A stretch of 14,240 nt of DNA from a bacterium (lineage in GTDB: Bacteria; Gemmatimonadota; Glassbacteria; GWA2-58-10). The notes below the pieces were generated by a model. It ran no database searches. It saw nothing but the letters and a program-made list of their open reading frames with translations, and was not told the origin of the DNA. The stretch lies in contig JAJFUG010000041.1 of assembly GCA_021372515.1 (NCBI GenBank), forward strand, positions 1 to 14,240, written 5' to 3'. Positions 1-6,325 of this stretch are shown one piece after another; the first letter of the stretch is position 1; every line of letters begins with the position of its first letter. Both the position numbers and the translations under genes were made by a program.

Positions 1-306
1 GCCCCGGAGACTGTCTCCTGCCGCCCGGTGGCCGAGCTGGCCGCCCTTTTCTGCCGCGAGTTCGGCGGCGAGGCAGCGGTCTCCCGGATCGAGGTCGACC
101 CGGCTGGCGACAGCGGGCGTCACGAGGCGGGGCTTCTGATGCTGGCCTGGGACAAGGCGTTCCGCACCCTGGGCTGGTCGCCGCGCTGGAGCTTCGAGCG
201 CGCGGTCGAGCGCTCCGCCGCCTGGTATGCCGCCGCGGCGCGGGGTGAGGACTGCCGCAAGCTGTGTCTGAAAGACATTAACGATTATACCGGCGGCACG
301 GCTTAA
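1..306 (+). CDS. rfbG: CDP-glucose 4,6-dehydratase, C-terminal fragment (5' end outside window)
   Basis: This open frame enters from the left edge and ends at TAA 304-306, giving about 101 residues. Its tail (DKAFRTLGWSPRW, then AAWYAAAARGEDCRKL and a final DINDY) matches the C-terminal substrate-domain pattern I know from CDP-glucose 4,6-dehydratases: a lysine-containing LGW.PRW segment, a WY helix, a GED.R loop and a short I..Y ending. These are extended-SDR enzymes that convert CDP-glucose to CDP-4-keto-6-deoxyglucose in the cytoplasm for O-antigen or capsule sugars. The NAD-binding and catalytic regions lie outside the window, so the substrate call rests on the tail only. A related NDP-sugar epimerase or dehydratase is the alternative. 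The downstream aminotransferase fits a deoxyhexose pathway. Confidence 0.75.
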   Translation, partial: APETVSCRPVAELAALFCREFGGEAAVSRIEVDPAGDSGRHEAGLLMLAWDKAFRTLGWSPRWSFERAVERSAAWYAAAARGEDCRKLCLKDINDYTGGTA

Positions 307-332
307 TACTGTTGAAATATGACCCTGATCTT

Positions 333-472
333 CACGGGCGAACACAAGGTTCGCCCCTACACCAGACCCGGAATTCCTGATAGGAAACCACGCTGCTCAG
401 AGCTGTAGCGTAAGGTGAATATCTGAATAAACAAAGAGTATGTCGTAGGGGCGAACCTCGTGTTCGCCCGTA
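333..472. repeat. MITE-like unit: inverted pair of GGGGCG-type palindromes
   Basis: Two 28-bp copies lie in opposite orientation at 333-360 and 445-472. They match at about 26 of 28 positions when one is reverse-complemented. Each copy is itself a hairpin: GGGCGAAC/GTTCGCCC with arms 336-343/349-356 in the first and 449-456/462-469 in the second, both with 5-nt loops. The 84 bp between them (361-444) hold no ORF. No clear target-site duplication flanks the 140-bp unit. It occupies most of the gap between the dehydratase and aminotransferase genes. It could be a MITE-like insertion or a chance pair of dispersed REP-like palindromes. Confidence 0.6.
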
Positions 473-569
473 ATTCCCTTAAAAGAACGAGCAGTTCAAG
501 GCTGCGCACGGGATTCGGATACTCCAACGCGCTTTTTACACGTTTTTTCGCTGAAAGAGGACAGGAAAC

Positions 570-1673
570 ATGGACCGCGTCATTCCCTCCGGGGGACCCT
601 GGATCACCGAAAAGGAAGTGCAGTACGTGGCGGATGCCTGCGCCAACGGCTGGTACGACAACTGGCACGACTATCTGGACCGTTTCGAGGACGGCATGCG
701 CAAGATGGTAGGGGTCAAGCACGCCATCGCCACCTCGAGCTGCACCGGGGCGCTGCACCTGAGCATGGCCGCGCTCGGGATCAAGCCGGGTGATGAGGTT
801 ATCGTGCCCGAGAGCACCTGGATCTCCGGCGTGACCTGTATCTGCTACCAGGGCGCCACCCCGGTGTTCGTGGACATCGAGCCCGACACCTGGTGCATGG
901 ACCCGGAGTGTTTCCGCAAGGCGATCACCAGCCGCACCAAGGCCGTGATCCCGGTGCACATGTACGGCCACCCGGCCGAGATGGACACGATCATGCAGAT
1001 CGCCGCCGAGCACGGGATTGCGGTGATAGAGGACGCCGCCCCGGGGATCGGCTCGCTCTACAAGGGCAAGCCCGCCGGCAGCATCGCCCTGGGGGCCACT
1101 TTCAGCTTCCAGGGGGCCAAGCCACTGGTCATGGGCGAGGGCGGCTGCCTGGTCACCAACGACGACAATTTCTTCGACCGCGCCTACTACTACTGGGACC
1201 ACTGCCGCGACAACAGCCAGGTGCTCTACCTGACCGGCATCGGCTTCAAGTACAAACTCTCCAACATCCAGGCCGCCCTGGGATTGGCCCAGCTGGAGCG
1301 CATGGATGAGATCATCGAGAAACGCCGCCAGATTTTCTTCTGGTACCGCGACCGTCTGGGCAATATCGAGGGACTGCGGCTCAACGCCGAGCGGCCCGGC
1401 TGCCGCAACAATTTCTACGTGCCGACCATGATCGTGGAGAAGGATTTCGGGATCGAGCCCGTGCCCCTGATGGCGGCGATGAACCAGCGCGGGGTGCGTA
1501 ACCGCCCGTTCTTCCGGCCGATCAGCAAGTTCCCGATGTTCAAGCCAGCGCACACCCCGGTGGCCGATTTCGTGACCTCCCGCGGGATCAACCTTCCCTG
1601 CGCCAGCAAGATCACGGAAGATGACGTGGACTACGCCTGCAACGTGATCCGCAACCTGCTGCTGGGGGAGTGA
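570..1673 (+). CDS. DegT/DnrJ/EryC1/StrS-family PLP aminotransferase (nucleotide-sugar aminotransferase)
   Basis: A 367-residue protein, the usual length for the DegT/DnrJ/EryC1 family of nucleotide-keto-sugar aminotransferases. Visible family marks are SSCTGALHLSMAALG (56-70), GDEVIVPESTW (74-84), the PLP-ring aspartate in IEDAAPGIGS (D155), and the Schiff-base lysine K184 in FSFQGAKPLVMGEGG. This is followed by the KYKLSNIQAALGLAQLERM segment near residues 230-248. Having lysine rather than histidine at 184 argues against an RfbH-type 3-dehydrase. The nearest pattern I recognise is the perosamine-synthase-like group (SF.G.K....GEGG), so a 4-keto-6-deoxyhexose is a plausible amino acceptor. 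The start is ATG 570 with AGAGGA at 556-561 upstream. It follows the CDP-glucose dehydratase by 263 bp and precedes a split transketolase by 214 bp. The exact substrate is unknown. Confidence 0.88.
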   Translation: MDRVIPSGGPWITEKEVQYVADACANGWYDNWHDYLDRFEDGMRKMVGVKHAIATSSCTGALHLSMAALGIKPGDEVIVPESTWISGVTCICYQGATPVFVDIEPDTWCMDPECFRKAITSRTKAVIPVHMYGHPAEMDTIMQIAAEHGIAVIEDAAPGIGSLYKGKPAGSIALGATFSFQGAKPLVMGEGGCLVTNDDNFFDRAYYYWDHCRDNSQVLYLTGIGFKYKLSNIQAALGLAQLERMDEIIEKRRQIFFWYRDRLGNIEGLRLNAERPGCRNNFYVPTMIVEKDFGIEPVPLMAAMNQRGVRNRPFFRPISKFPMFKPAHTPVADFVTSRGINLPCASKITEDDVDYACNVIRNLLLGE

Positions 1674-1703
1674 GTAATTTATCAGGACATGGCCCTTGGT
1701 CTG

Positions 1704-1843
1704 ACACACCCCGTCGACTCCGTCGCCACCCCTCTTTTTAGAGGGGAATAGATGCCCGTTAGCCCAGCCCCGGCTCAAAGCCCGGGGGAGGGCAGAAAAT
1801 CCCCTCTCGAGAGGGGTGCCCGCTGAAAGCGGGCGGGGTGTGT
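1704..1843. repeat. Intergenic nested-hairpin element with 10-bp terminal inverted repeats
   Basis: The ends are perfect inverted repeats: ACACACCCCG at 1704-1713 and its complement at 1834-1843. Inside are three more hairpins: 1729-1746 (7-bp CCCCTCT arms, TTTT loop), a perfect 16-bp palindrome at 1801-1816, and 1818-1834 (7-bp GCCCGCT arms, GAA loop). There is no coding potential. The architecture is echoed by the element at 10035-10164. It sits between the aminotransferase and the transketolase pair, so it could attenuate or process a shared transcript, or be a non-autonomous mobile element. Confidence 0.6.
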
Positions 1844-1887
1844 AACGGTCGAGCCCGGTAGGGGCTACAGAAAGTAATTTCAAGGAT

Positions 1888-2739
1888 ATGCCTTTGAGCA
1901 CCGTTCCCGAAATCCTGGCCGCGCGACGCGCCCGGGCCGCCGACATCCGGCGCAACGCCCTGCGCATGGTGCACCATGCGGACGCCAGCCATATCGGCAG
2001 CAGCCTGAGCATCGCCGATATCCTGGCCCACCTCTATGGCGGGGTGCTGCGGGTGGACCCGTCCGCGCCCGAGGACCCGCAGCGCGACCGTCTGATTGTC
2101 TCCAAGGGCCATGCCGCGGCCGGGGTCTACTCCGCCCTGGCCGGGGCCGGGTTTTTCCCGCTGGAGTGGCTGGCGCGCTACTGCGATGACGGGTTCGTGC
2201 TGGCCGGCCATGTGACCCGCAAGGGTGTGCCCGGGGTGGAGCTTTCCACCGGCTCGCTGGGTCACGGCCTGCCCGTGGCGGTGGGCATGGCGTTCGCCCT
2301 GCGGGACAGGCAACCCGTGCCGCGCGTGTTCGCTCTTCTGTCCGACGGCGAGTGCGACGAGGGCACCACCTGGGAGAGCGCCCTGATCGCGGCGCGCTAC
2401 GCCCTGGATAACCTCGTTCTCATCATCGACTACAACAAGATTCAATCCCTGGGGCGGGTGGAGGACGTGCTCCCGCTGGAGCCGTTGGCCGACAAGTGGC
2501 GCGCGTTCGGCTGGGCCGTGCGCGAGGCCCAGGGCCATGACCATGCCGACCTGGCCGCCGCGTTCGAGGCCCTGCCCTACGGAGCGGGAAAGCCCTCCCT
2601 GCTGATCGCCCACACGGTCAAGGGCAAGGGCGTGGACTACATGGAAAACACCGTGCGCTGGCACTACAAGTCGCCCAACGATGAGCAACTGGCCGAGGCC
2701 CTGCGCCAGATCGATTCCGCCGAGGAGGGCTCCCGGTGA
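1888..2739 (+). CDS. Transketolase, N-terminal subunit (ThDP-binding)
   Basis: This 283-residue protein covers the thiamine-diphosphate pyrophosphate-binding half of transketolase. Visible motifs are SHIGSSLS (35-41, histidine H35), SKGHAAAGVYSAL (72-84, H75), STGSLGHGLPVAVGMA (120-134), the ThDP/Mg motif from SDGECDEG (152-159) to DYNKIQ (181-186, N183), and HTVKGKGV (242-249) with H259. The C-terminal half is a separate gene that overlaps by 4 nt (GTGA 2736-2739), so the active enzyme should be an alpha2beta2-type complex. Split transketolases transfer two-carbon ketol units. In a deoxysugar locus the acceptor could be a sugar phosphate or a nucleotide-keto-sugar, which is inference. ATG 1888 has AAGGA very close upstream (1882-1886). 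A TTG two codons later is better spaced. Confidence 0.92.
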   Translation: MPLSTVPEILAARRARAADIRRNALRMVHHADASHIGSSLSIADILAHLYGGVLRVDPSAPEDPQRDRLIVSKGHAAAGVYSALAGAGFFPLEWLARYCDDGFVLAGHVTRKGVPGVELSTGSLGHGLPVAVGMAFALRDRQPVPRVFALLSDGECDEGTTWESALIAARYALDNLVLIIDYNKIQSLGRVEDVLPLEPLADKWRAFGWAVREAQGHDHADLAAAFEALPYGAGKPSLLIAHTVKGKGVDYMENTVRWHYKSPNDEQLAEALRQIDSAEEGSR

Positions 2740-3671
2740 GAACCGCGTTCATCAACACCCTGGCCGAGCTGGCCGCGGCCGACCCCGAGCTCTACCTCTG
2801 CGTGGGCGACCTGGGATATTCGGTGATCGAGTCTTTCCAGGAGAAATTCCCTCAGCAGTACCTGAACCTGGGGATCGCCGAGCAAAGCCTGATCGGGTTC
2901 GCCGCCGGGCTCAGCCTGGCCCGTCCGGCGCGGGTGTTTGTCTACAGTATCGCCAATTTCCCGGTGCTGCGGCCCCTGGAGCAGATACGCAACGATGTCT
3001 GCTACCACCGGGCGGATGTGAAAATTGTCTCCGTGGGAGGGGGCCTCAGCTACGGCTCCCAGGGCTACACGCATTTCGGGATCGAGGACCTGGCCGCAAT
3101 GCGCGCCCTGCCGGGGATGACTGTCTGCTCGCCGGCGGATGCGGCCGAGGTGCGGGTGGCGGTGCGCCTGGCCGTTGAGCACCCCGGTCCCTGGTTCATC
3201 CGCCTGGGCAAAAACCGCGAGAAAGTGATCCACGCCGCGGGCGACCCGCCGCTACAATACGGACGCTCGCTGACTTTATCCGAGGGGAATGACGGGACGA
3301 TCGTGGCCTGCGGGGCGGTGACCTGGGAGGCGATGCAGGCGGTGGAGCGCCTGCGTGATGAGCATGGAATGAACGTGCGTCTACTGAGCTGCCCGTTTGT
3401 CAAGCCGCTGGACGAGGCCGCGATCCTGACAGCCGCGGCCCAAACCCCCTGGCTGATCAGCCTGGAGGAGCACACCCTCTGCGGCGGGCTGGGCAGCGCG
3501 GTGAGCGAGGTCCTGGCGCGTGAGGGCGCCGGGGTGCCGCTGAAACGCCTGGGCCTGCCCGAGAACCTGGACACGGTGGGCAGCCAGGCCTACCTGCGTT
3601 CCTGCTTCGGCCTGGACATGTCCGCGGTCTGCACCTGCGCCCTGGAGCTGGCCCGGGCCGGCCGCGGCTGA
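2736..3671 (+). CDS. Transketolase, C-terminal subunit (pyrimidine-binding and C-terminal domains)
   Basis: A 311-residue partner of the preceding gene. It starts at GTG 2736 inside the upstream stop (overlap GTGA), a typical translational-coupling arrangement. The catalytic glutamate that activates the ThDP aminopyrimidine is E49 in LNLGIAEQSLIGFAAGLS. The YTHFGIEDLAAMRALPGMTV segment (111-130, H113) is the usual transketolase/DXS-type histidine-containing loop. The C-terminal domain follows from about residue 190 (TIVACGAVTWEAMQAVERL, then ISLEEHTLCGGLGSAVSEVL). Both halves together are about 594 residues, a little shorter than single-chain transketolases of about 660, as is usual for split forms. 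It converges with the minus-strand membrane protein, leaving only 4 nt between the two stop codons. DXS and pyruvate dehydrogenase E1 are related but fit less well. Confidence 0.92.
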   Translation: MRTAFINTLAELAAADPELYLCVGDLGYSVIESFQEKFPQQYLNLGIAEQSLIGFAAGLSLARPARVFVYSIANFPVLRPLEQIRNDVCYHRADVKIVSVGGGLSYGSQGYTHFGIEDLAAMRALPGMTVCSPADAAEVRVAVRLAVEHPGPWFIRLGKNREKVIHAAGDPPLQYGRSLTLSEGNDGTIVACGAVTWEAMQAVERLRDEHGMNVRLLSCPFVKPLDEAAILTAAAQTPWLISLEEHTLCGGLGSAVSEVLAREGAGVPLKRLGLPENLDTVGSQAYLRSCFGLDMSAVCTCALELARAGRG

Positions 3672-3675
3672 ACTC

Positions 3676-5658
3676 TTATTTCTTGCGCGAACGAGCCTCC
3701 AGAAACACCCGCCCGAAAAACCAGAACGACGCACCAAGAGACAGGACCAGAGACAAAGCCCAGGGATGGCTGAACGCCGGATCGGTGCCCAAGCGCCGCC
3801 CGAACAAGGCCAGGGTTTCCCTCAGGTTTTTCACCCACCGGTACAGCCCCACCACCTCCAACTTTTCTCCGCCCGGCAGGACTGTCCCTTCTCCCGCGAC
3901 CTCCGCCAGCTCCAGGCTCAGCGTCTGCCTGTCCCGAATCGTCTCGAATTCGATTTCCCGCCCGTAGAGCTGTCCCTCCTGCTCCAGGCTGTCCCGGACT
4001 GTCAGCACCTGCGCTCCTCCGGTAAAACGGAACGGCAGCCCAGGGCCGGACACGGCCCCGGCCGGACCTATCCCCTTTAGACCGTAGAGTCCCTCCTCCT
4101 GCGGGGTGAAACGCGCGGTCTGCACTCCGGTCGCACTGCCCGCCGGGTCGAGGGCCAGCGGCGAGACCGTGCTCCAGGTGACCAGCGGCGCGGTGGCCGT
4201 GCGGCGCTCGGCCCTCCACCTTGAAACCCCGAGCAGGACTGTCCCGAGCAGGAACAGGCACAGCGCCGCTGTGGCCCAGCGGGCGGCTGCGGCCAGAAGG
4301 TTGCCGGCGAGCAGCTTTTCCACCTGTCGCGGCCACCACAGGCGGACAAGGAGCAGCAGGGAGACGGCCAGGAACAGACGGTAGAACAGGGGATAAAGCG
4401 GCGCGGTGTTCAGCACCTGTGACATAAGCGTGTCCAGGGTCGGCAGAGCGCCGAACAGGTGCTCATCCAGCGGCTTGAACAGCCGCATCTGTATCTGCGG
4501 ATACTGCGGCCATCTCAGGAGGGCGCAAAAGAAAGCATGCAGCGTTCCGAGCCAGAAAAAGGCCCGGTCGCGGCTCATCATAAGGATAAGGAACGGTGAA
4601 ATCCAGACATAGTATCGTATTTCCAGTCCCGTTCCCAGACAGAGCAGCAACATCAGGCCAGTAAACATCCGCTCCGGGCCGTCCTGCTCAAATCGTGCCC
4701 GCTCCAGCCCAGCCCCGCGCCGGTTCAGGAACGACCAAGCCAGAAGCCCCAGGTAGCCGCCCGCGAACAGAGCTTTCTGGGCCAGGTGCAGCAGGCCCGG
4801 GGCCTCGGCCCGCTCCGTGGCCTCCACGTGGAAGAAATGCCGCAACACCTGGCCGTGGGTGGCCAGGAAGAGCGGCGCCAGCACCAGCACGAACGGCGTG
4901 GCGGCCCAGGCTGCCAGGCGCAGGAACTCCTTGCGGCTTCTTCCGTAGTACAGCAGCACCGGCGGGATGAACACCGCCGGGAACAGCTTGACCATCACCC
5001 CGGTGCTCAGCAGGGCCAGCGCCGGGCCGGGCTTCTTGCGGACCAGCAACAGCAGGGCCATGACAGTCAGGGCGGTGGTCATGATGTCGTGTTGTCCCTG
5101 CGCGTAGGTTGTTACAAGCAGGAACGGGTTGAGCATCCAGAGCGCGAAGGCCCAGACCCGTCGTCGCGGGTCGGCGACAAGCAGCAGCAGCGAAGCGGCC
5201 ACGGCCGCATCGAACAACAGGTAGGGCGCCTTGACCAGGAACAGGTTGCGGTACAGACGGTAATGGCCGGGATCCTGGAAAAAACTCCCTCCAGCTGCCG
5301 GGCCGCTCCCGTCATGGATGAAACCGGCGCGGTAGGTCCCCCAGCAGTGTTCCAGCCACGGGGCAAGCTGCGGCGAGAGACGGTCGTTCATGACGCGGAA
5401 CGCTCCGGCCAGGTAGTAGTACATGGGCGGATAGGTGGCGGAAAACTGGGGCCCCAGACGGTAGGTGTCATCGTAATGCGCGTAGATATTGAGATGTCCG
5501 GCGGTCACCTCGCGCAGCATGTACTGAAGGTCGATCACGTCACTCTGAAACGTGACCGGCATCAGCGCCAGCCGGAAAAACAGGCCGGCGAAAGCCCAGG
5601 CCAGGATCAGGTTTCGCGTGCGGCTGTGAACCAAACGGCCCTCCCTCGACTGTCTCAT
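3676..5658 (-). CDS. Polytopic membrane protein, probable GT-C-type glycosyltransferase
   Basis: A 660-residue protein with an N-terminal membrane segment (about 15-35), then an acidic loop motif QSDVID (38-43) and YPPMYYYLAGAFRVM (77-90). Many further hydrophobic segments run to about residue 480, including GQHDIMTTALTVMALLLL (188-205) and VKLFPAVFIPPVLL (223-236). A soluble beta-rich stretch at roughly 490-625 and a last membrane segment near 633-655 ending in KK follow. An aspartate in the first external loop plus 10 or more membrane spans is the layout of GT-C enzymes that use polyprenyl-phosphate sugars (the GT87/ArnT-like layout). No family is certain. It lies 33 nt after the GAF gene, probably in one operon. 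ATG 5658 lacks a good ribosome site. A TTG at 5634 follows a GAGGGAGGG tract, so the real start may be eight codons later. Confidence 0.85.
   Translation of the reverse strand: MRQSREGRLVHSRTRNLILAWAFAGLFFRLALMPVTFQSDVIDLQYMLREVTAGHLNIYAHYDDTYRLGPQFSATYPPMYYYLAGAFRVMNDRLSPQLAPWLEHCWGTYRAGFIHDGSGPAAGGSFFQDPGHYRLYRNLFLVKAPYLLFDAAVAASLLLLVADPRRRVWAFALWMLNPFLLVTTYAQGQHDIMTTALTVMALLLLVRKKPGPALALLSTGVMVKLFPAVFIPPVLLYYGRSRKEFLRLAAWAATPFVLVLAPLFLATHGQVLRHFFHVEATERAEAPGLLHLAQKALFAGGYLGLLAWSFLNRRGAGLERARFEQDGPERMFTGLMLLLCLGTGLEIRYYVWISPFLILMMSRDRAFFWLGTLHAFFCALLRWPQYPQIQMRLFKPLDEHLFGALPTLDTLMSQVLNTAPLYPLFYRLFLAVSLLLLVRLWWPRQVEKLLAGNLLAAAARWATAALCLFLLGTVLLGVSRWRAERRTATAPLVTWSTVSPLALDPAGSATGVQTARFTPQEEGLYGLKGIGPAGAVSGPGLPFRFTGGAQVLTVRDSLEQEGQLYGREIEFETIRDRQTLSLELAEVAGEGTVLPGGEKLEVVGLYRWVKNLRETLALFGRRLGTDPAFSHPWALSLVLSLGASFWFFGRVFLEARSRKK
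5634..5647 (-). promoter_or_regulatory. Strong Shine-Dalgarno favouring a TTG start for the membrane protein
   Basis: On the minus strand GAGGGAGGG (5647-5639) lies just upstream of an in-frame TTG at 5634-5632. The core GGAGG sits 5 nt from it. The annotated ATG at 5658 has no comparable site upstream. This suggests initiation at TTG 5634, which would remove eight residues. The tract could also simply encode arginine and glutamate. Confidence 0.4.
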
Positions 5659-5691
5659 TCAGTCAGGCGGCATATGAGCGAAGAACATCGT

Positions 5692-6177
5692 TCAGGTCAT
5701 CAACCGCGCCACCCGCGCGGCCACGGTCTCCAGGAACGCACGGTCGGCCGGGGTGAAAGGCGCCAGGCGGTGGGAATCGATATCCAGCTCGCCCAGGACC
5801 TCGCCCTCCCGCAGCAGCGGGACCACGATCTCGGCGCGCACCTCGACGCTGCACGCAAGGTAATTGCTCTCCCTGGCAATGTCCTGCACGACTAATGTCT
5901 CGGCCCGCTGGGCCGCCTGCCCGCAGACTCCCAATCCGAACGGGATGTGCACGTGCCCGGTCGGCGCGCCGCAAAAGGGCCCCAGAGCCAGCCAGCCGGG
6001 GCTTTCCACCAGGTAGAACCCGACCCAGTCGTAATGCGGCGCTGCACCTCGCAGCAGGGAGCACAGCGCGGCCAGCCTGTCCACGAGAGGGCCCGCCCCA
6101 CCCAATATCTCCTCCACCCGAAGCAGTAATGCGCTGAAATCTGGCTGCTGAGCGTCCTTCGGACGTTGCGTTTCCAT
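5692..6177 (-). CDS. GAF-domain protein related to free-methionine-(R)-sulfoxide reductase
   Basis: A 161-residue single-GAF protein. The block VHIPFGLGVCG (76-86), QDIARESNYLACS (98-110), EIVVPLLREGEVLGELDIDS (116-135) and FTPADRAFLE (141-150) is the pattern of the fRMsr family, which reduces free methionine-R-sulfoxide through active-site cysteines. Two of the three E. coli cysteines have counterparts here: C85 in GVCG (E. coli C94) and C109 in LACS (E. coli C118). The position of the first (C84 in E. coli) appears to be H75, although another cysteine, C69, lies six residues earlier. It may therefore be a reductase with an altered resolving cysteine or a ligand-sensing relative. ATG 6177 has AAGGA about 7 nt upstream and a TATAAT at 6216-6211. 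It leads a two-gene minus-strand unit with the membrane protein. Confidence 0.85.
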   Translation of the reverse strand: METQRPKDAQQPDFSALLLRVEEILGGAGPLVDRLAALCSLLRGAAPHYDWVGFYLVESPGWLALGPFCGAPTGHVHIPFGLGVCGQAAQRAETLVVQDIARESNYLACSVEVRAEIVVPLLREGEVLGELDIDSHRLAPFTPADRAFLETVAARVARLMT

Positions 6178-6210
6178 CCTTTTTCCTTTTTATCATCCGG
6201 CCGACAGTGT

Positions 6211-6216
6211 ATTATA
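6211..6216 (-). promoter_or_regulatory. Candidate -10 box for the GAF gene
   Basis: The minus strand reads a perfect TATAAT at 6216-6211, placing a start of transcription about 27 nt before the ATG at 6177. No convincing -35 lies at the usual distance, so this is a -10 match only. Confidence 0.35.
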
Positions 6217-6261
6217 AAGCCGGTCCATCCAGACCGGGATTGCACTCCGATAAATATGCCA

Positions 6262-6292
6262 CTGACTGTTCCTGAATTCAACACACTATAAA
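6262..6292 (+). promoter_or_regulatory. Candidate promoter for the GH116 gene
   Basis: TATAAA at 6287-6292 lies 34 nt before the ATG at 6326. A loose -35 (CTGACT 6262-6267 or TGACTG 6263-6268) lies 18-19 nt upstream. The surrounding AT-rich stretch stands out in this GC-rich window. The ribosome site AAAGGAG (6313-6319) is 6 nt from the start. The -35 is weak. Confidence 0.3.
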
Positions 6293-6325
6293 CATCTGTT
6301 TCCACTTGATGGAAAGGAGCGCGCG

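Noticed and set aside
333-472. CRISPR array
   Set aside because: Only two copies, in opposite orientation, with an 84-bp interval. No direct repeats and no cas genes.
570-1673. RfbH-type CDP-4-keto-6-deoxyglucose 3-dehydrase
   Set aside because: RfbH-type enzymes carry histidine in place of the PLP lysine. Here K184 is present in SFQGAK, and no [2Fe-2S] cysteine pattern was seen.
357-2012. 551-residue open frame on the minus strand
   Set aside because: It runs antisense through the well-supported aminotransferase gene and the hairpin element, has low-complexity composition, and is a GC-driven shadow.
4786-5895. 369-residue open frame on the plus strand
   Set aside because: It lies opposite the membrane protein and GAF genes, is rich in Q, R and H as antisense shadows are, and has no recognisable domain.
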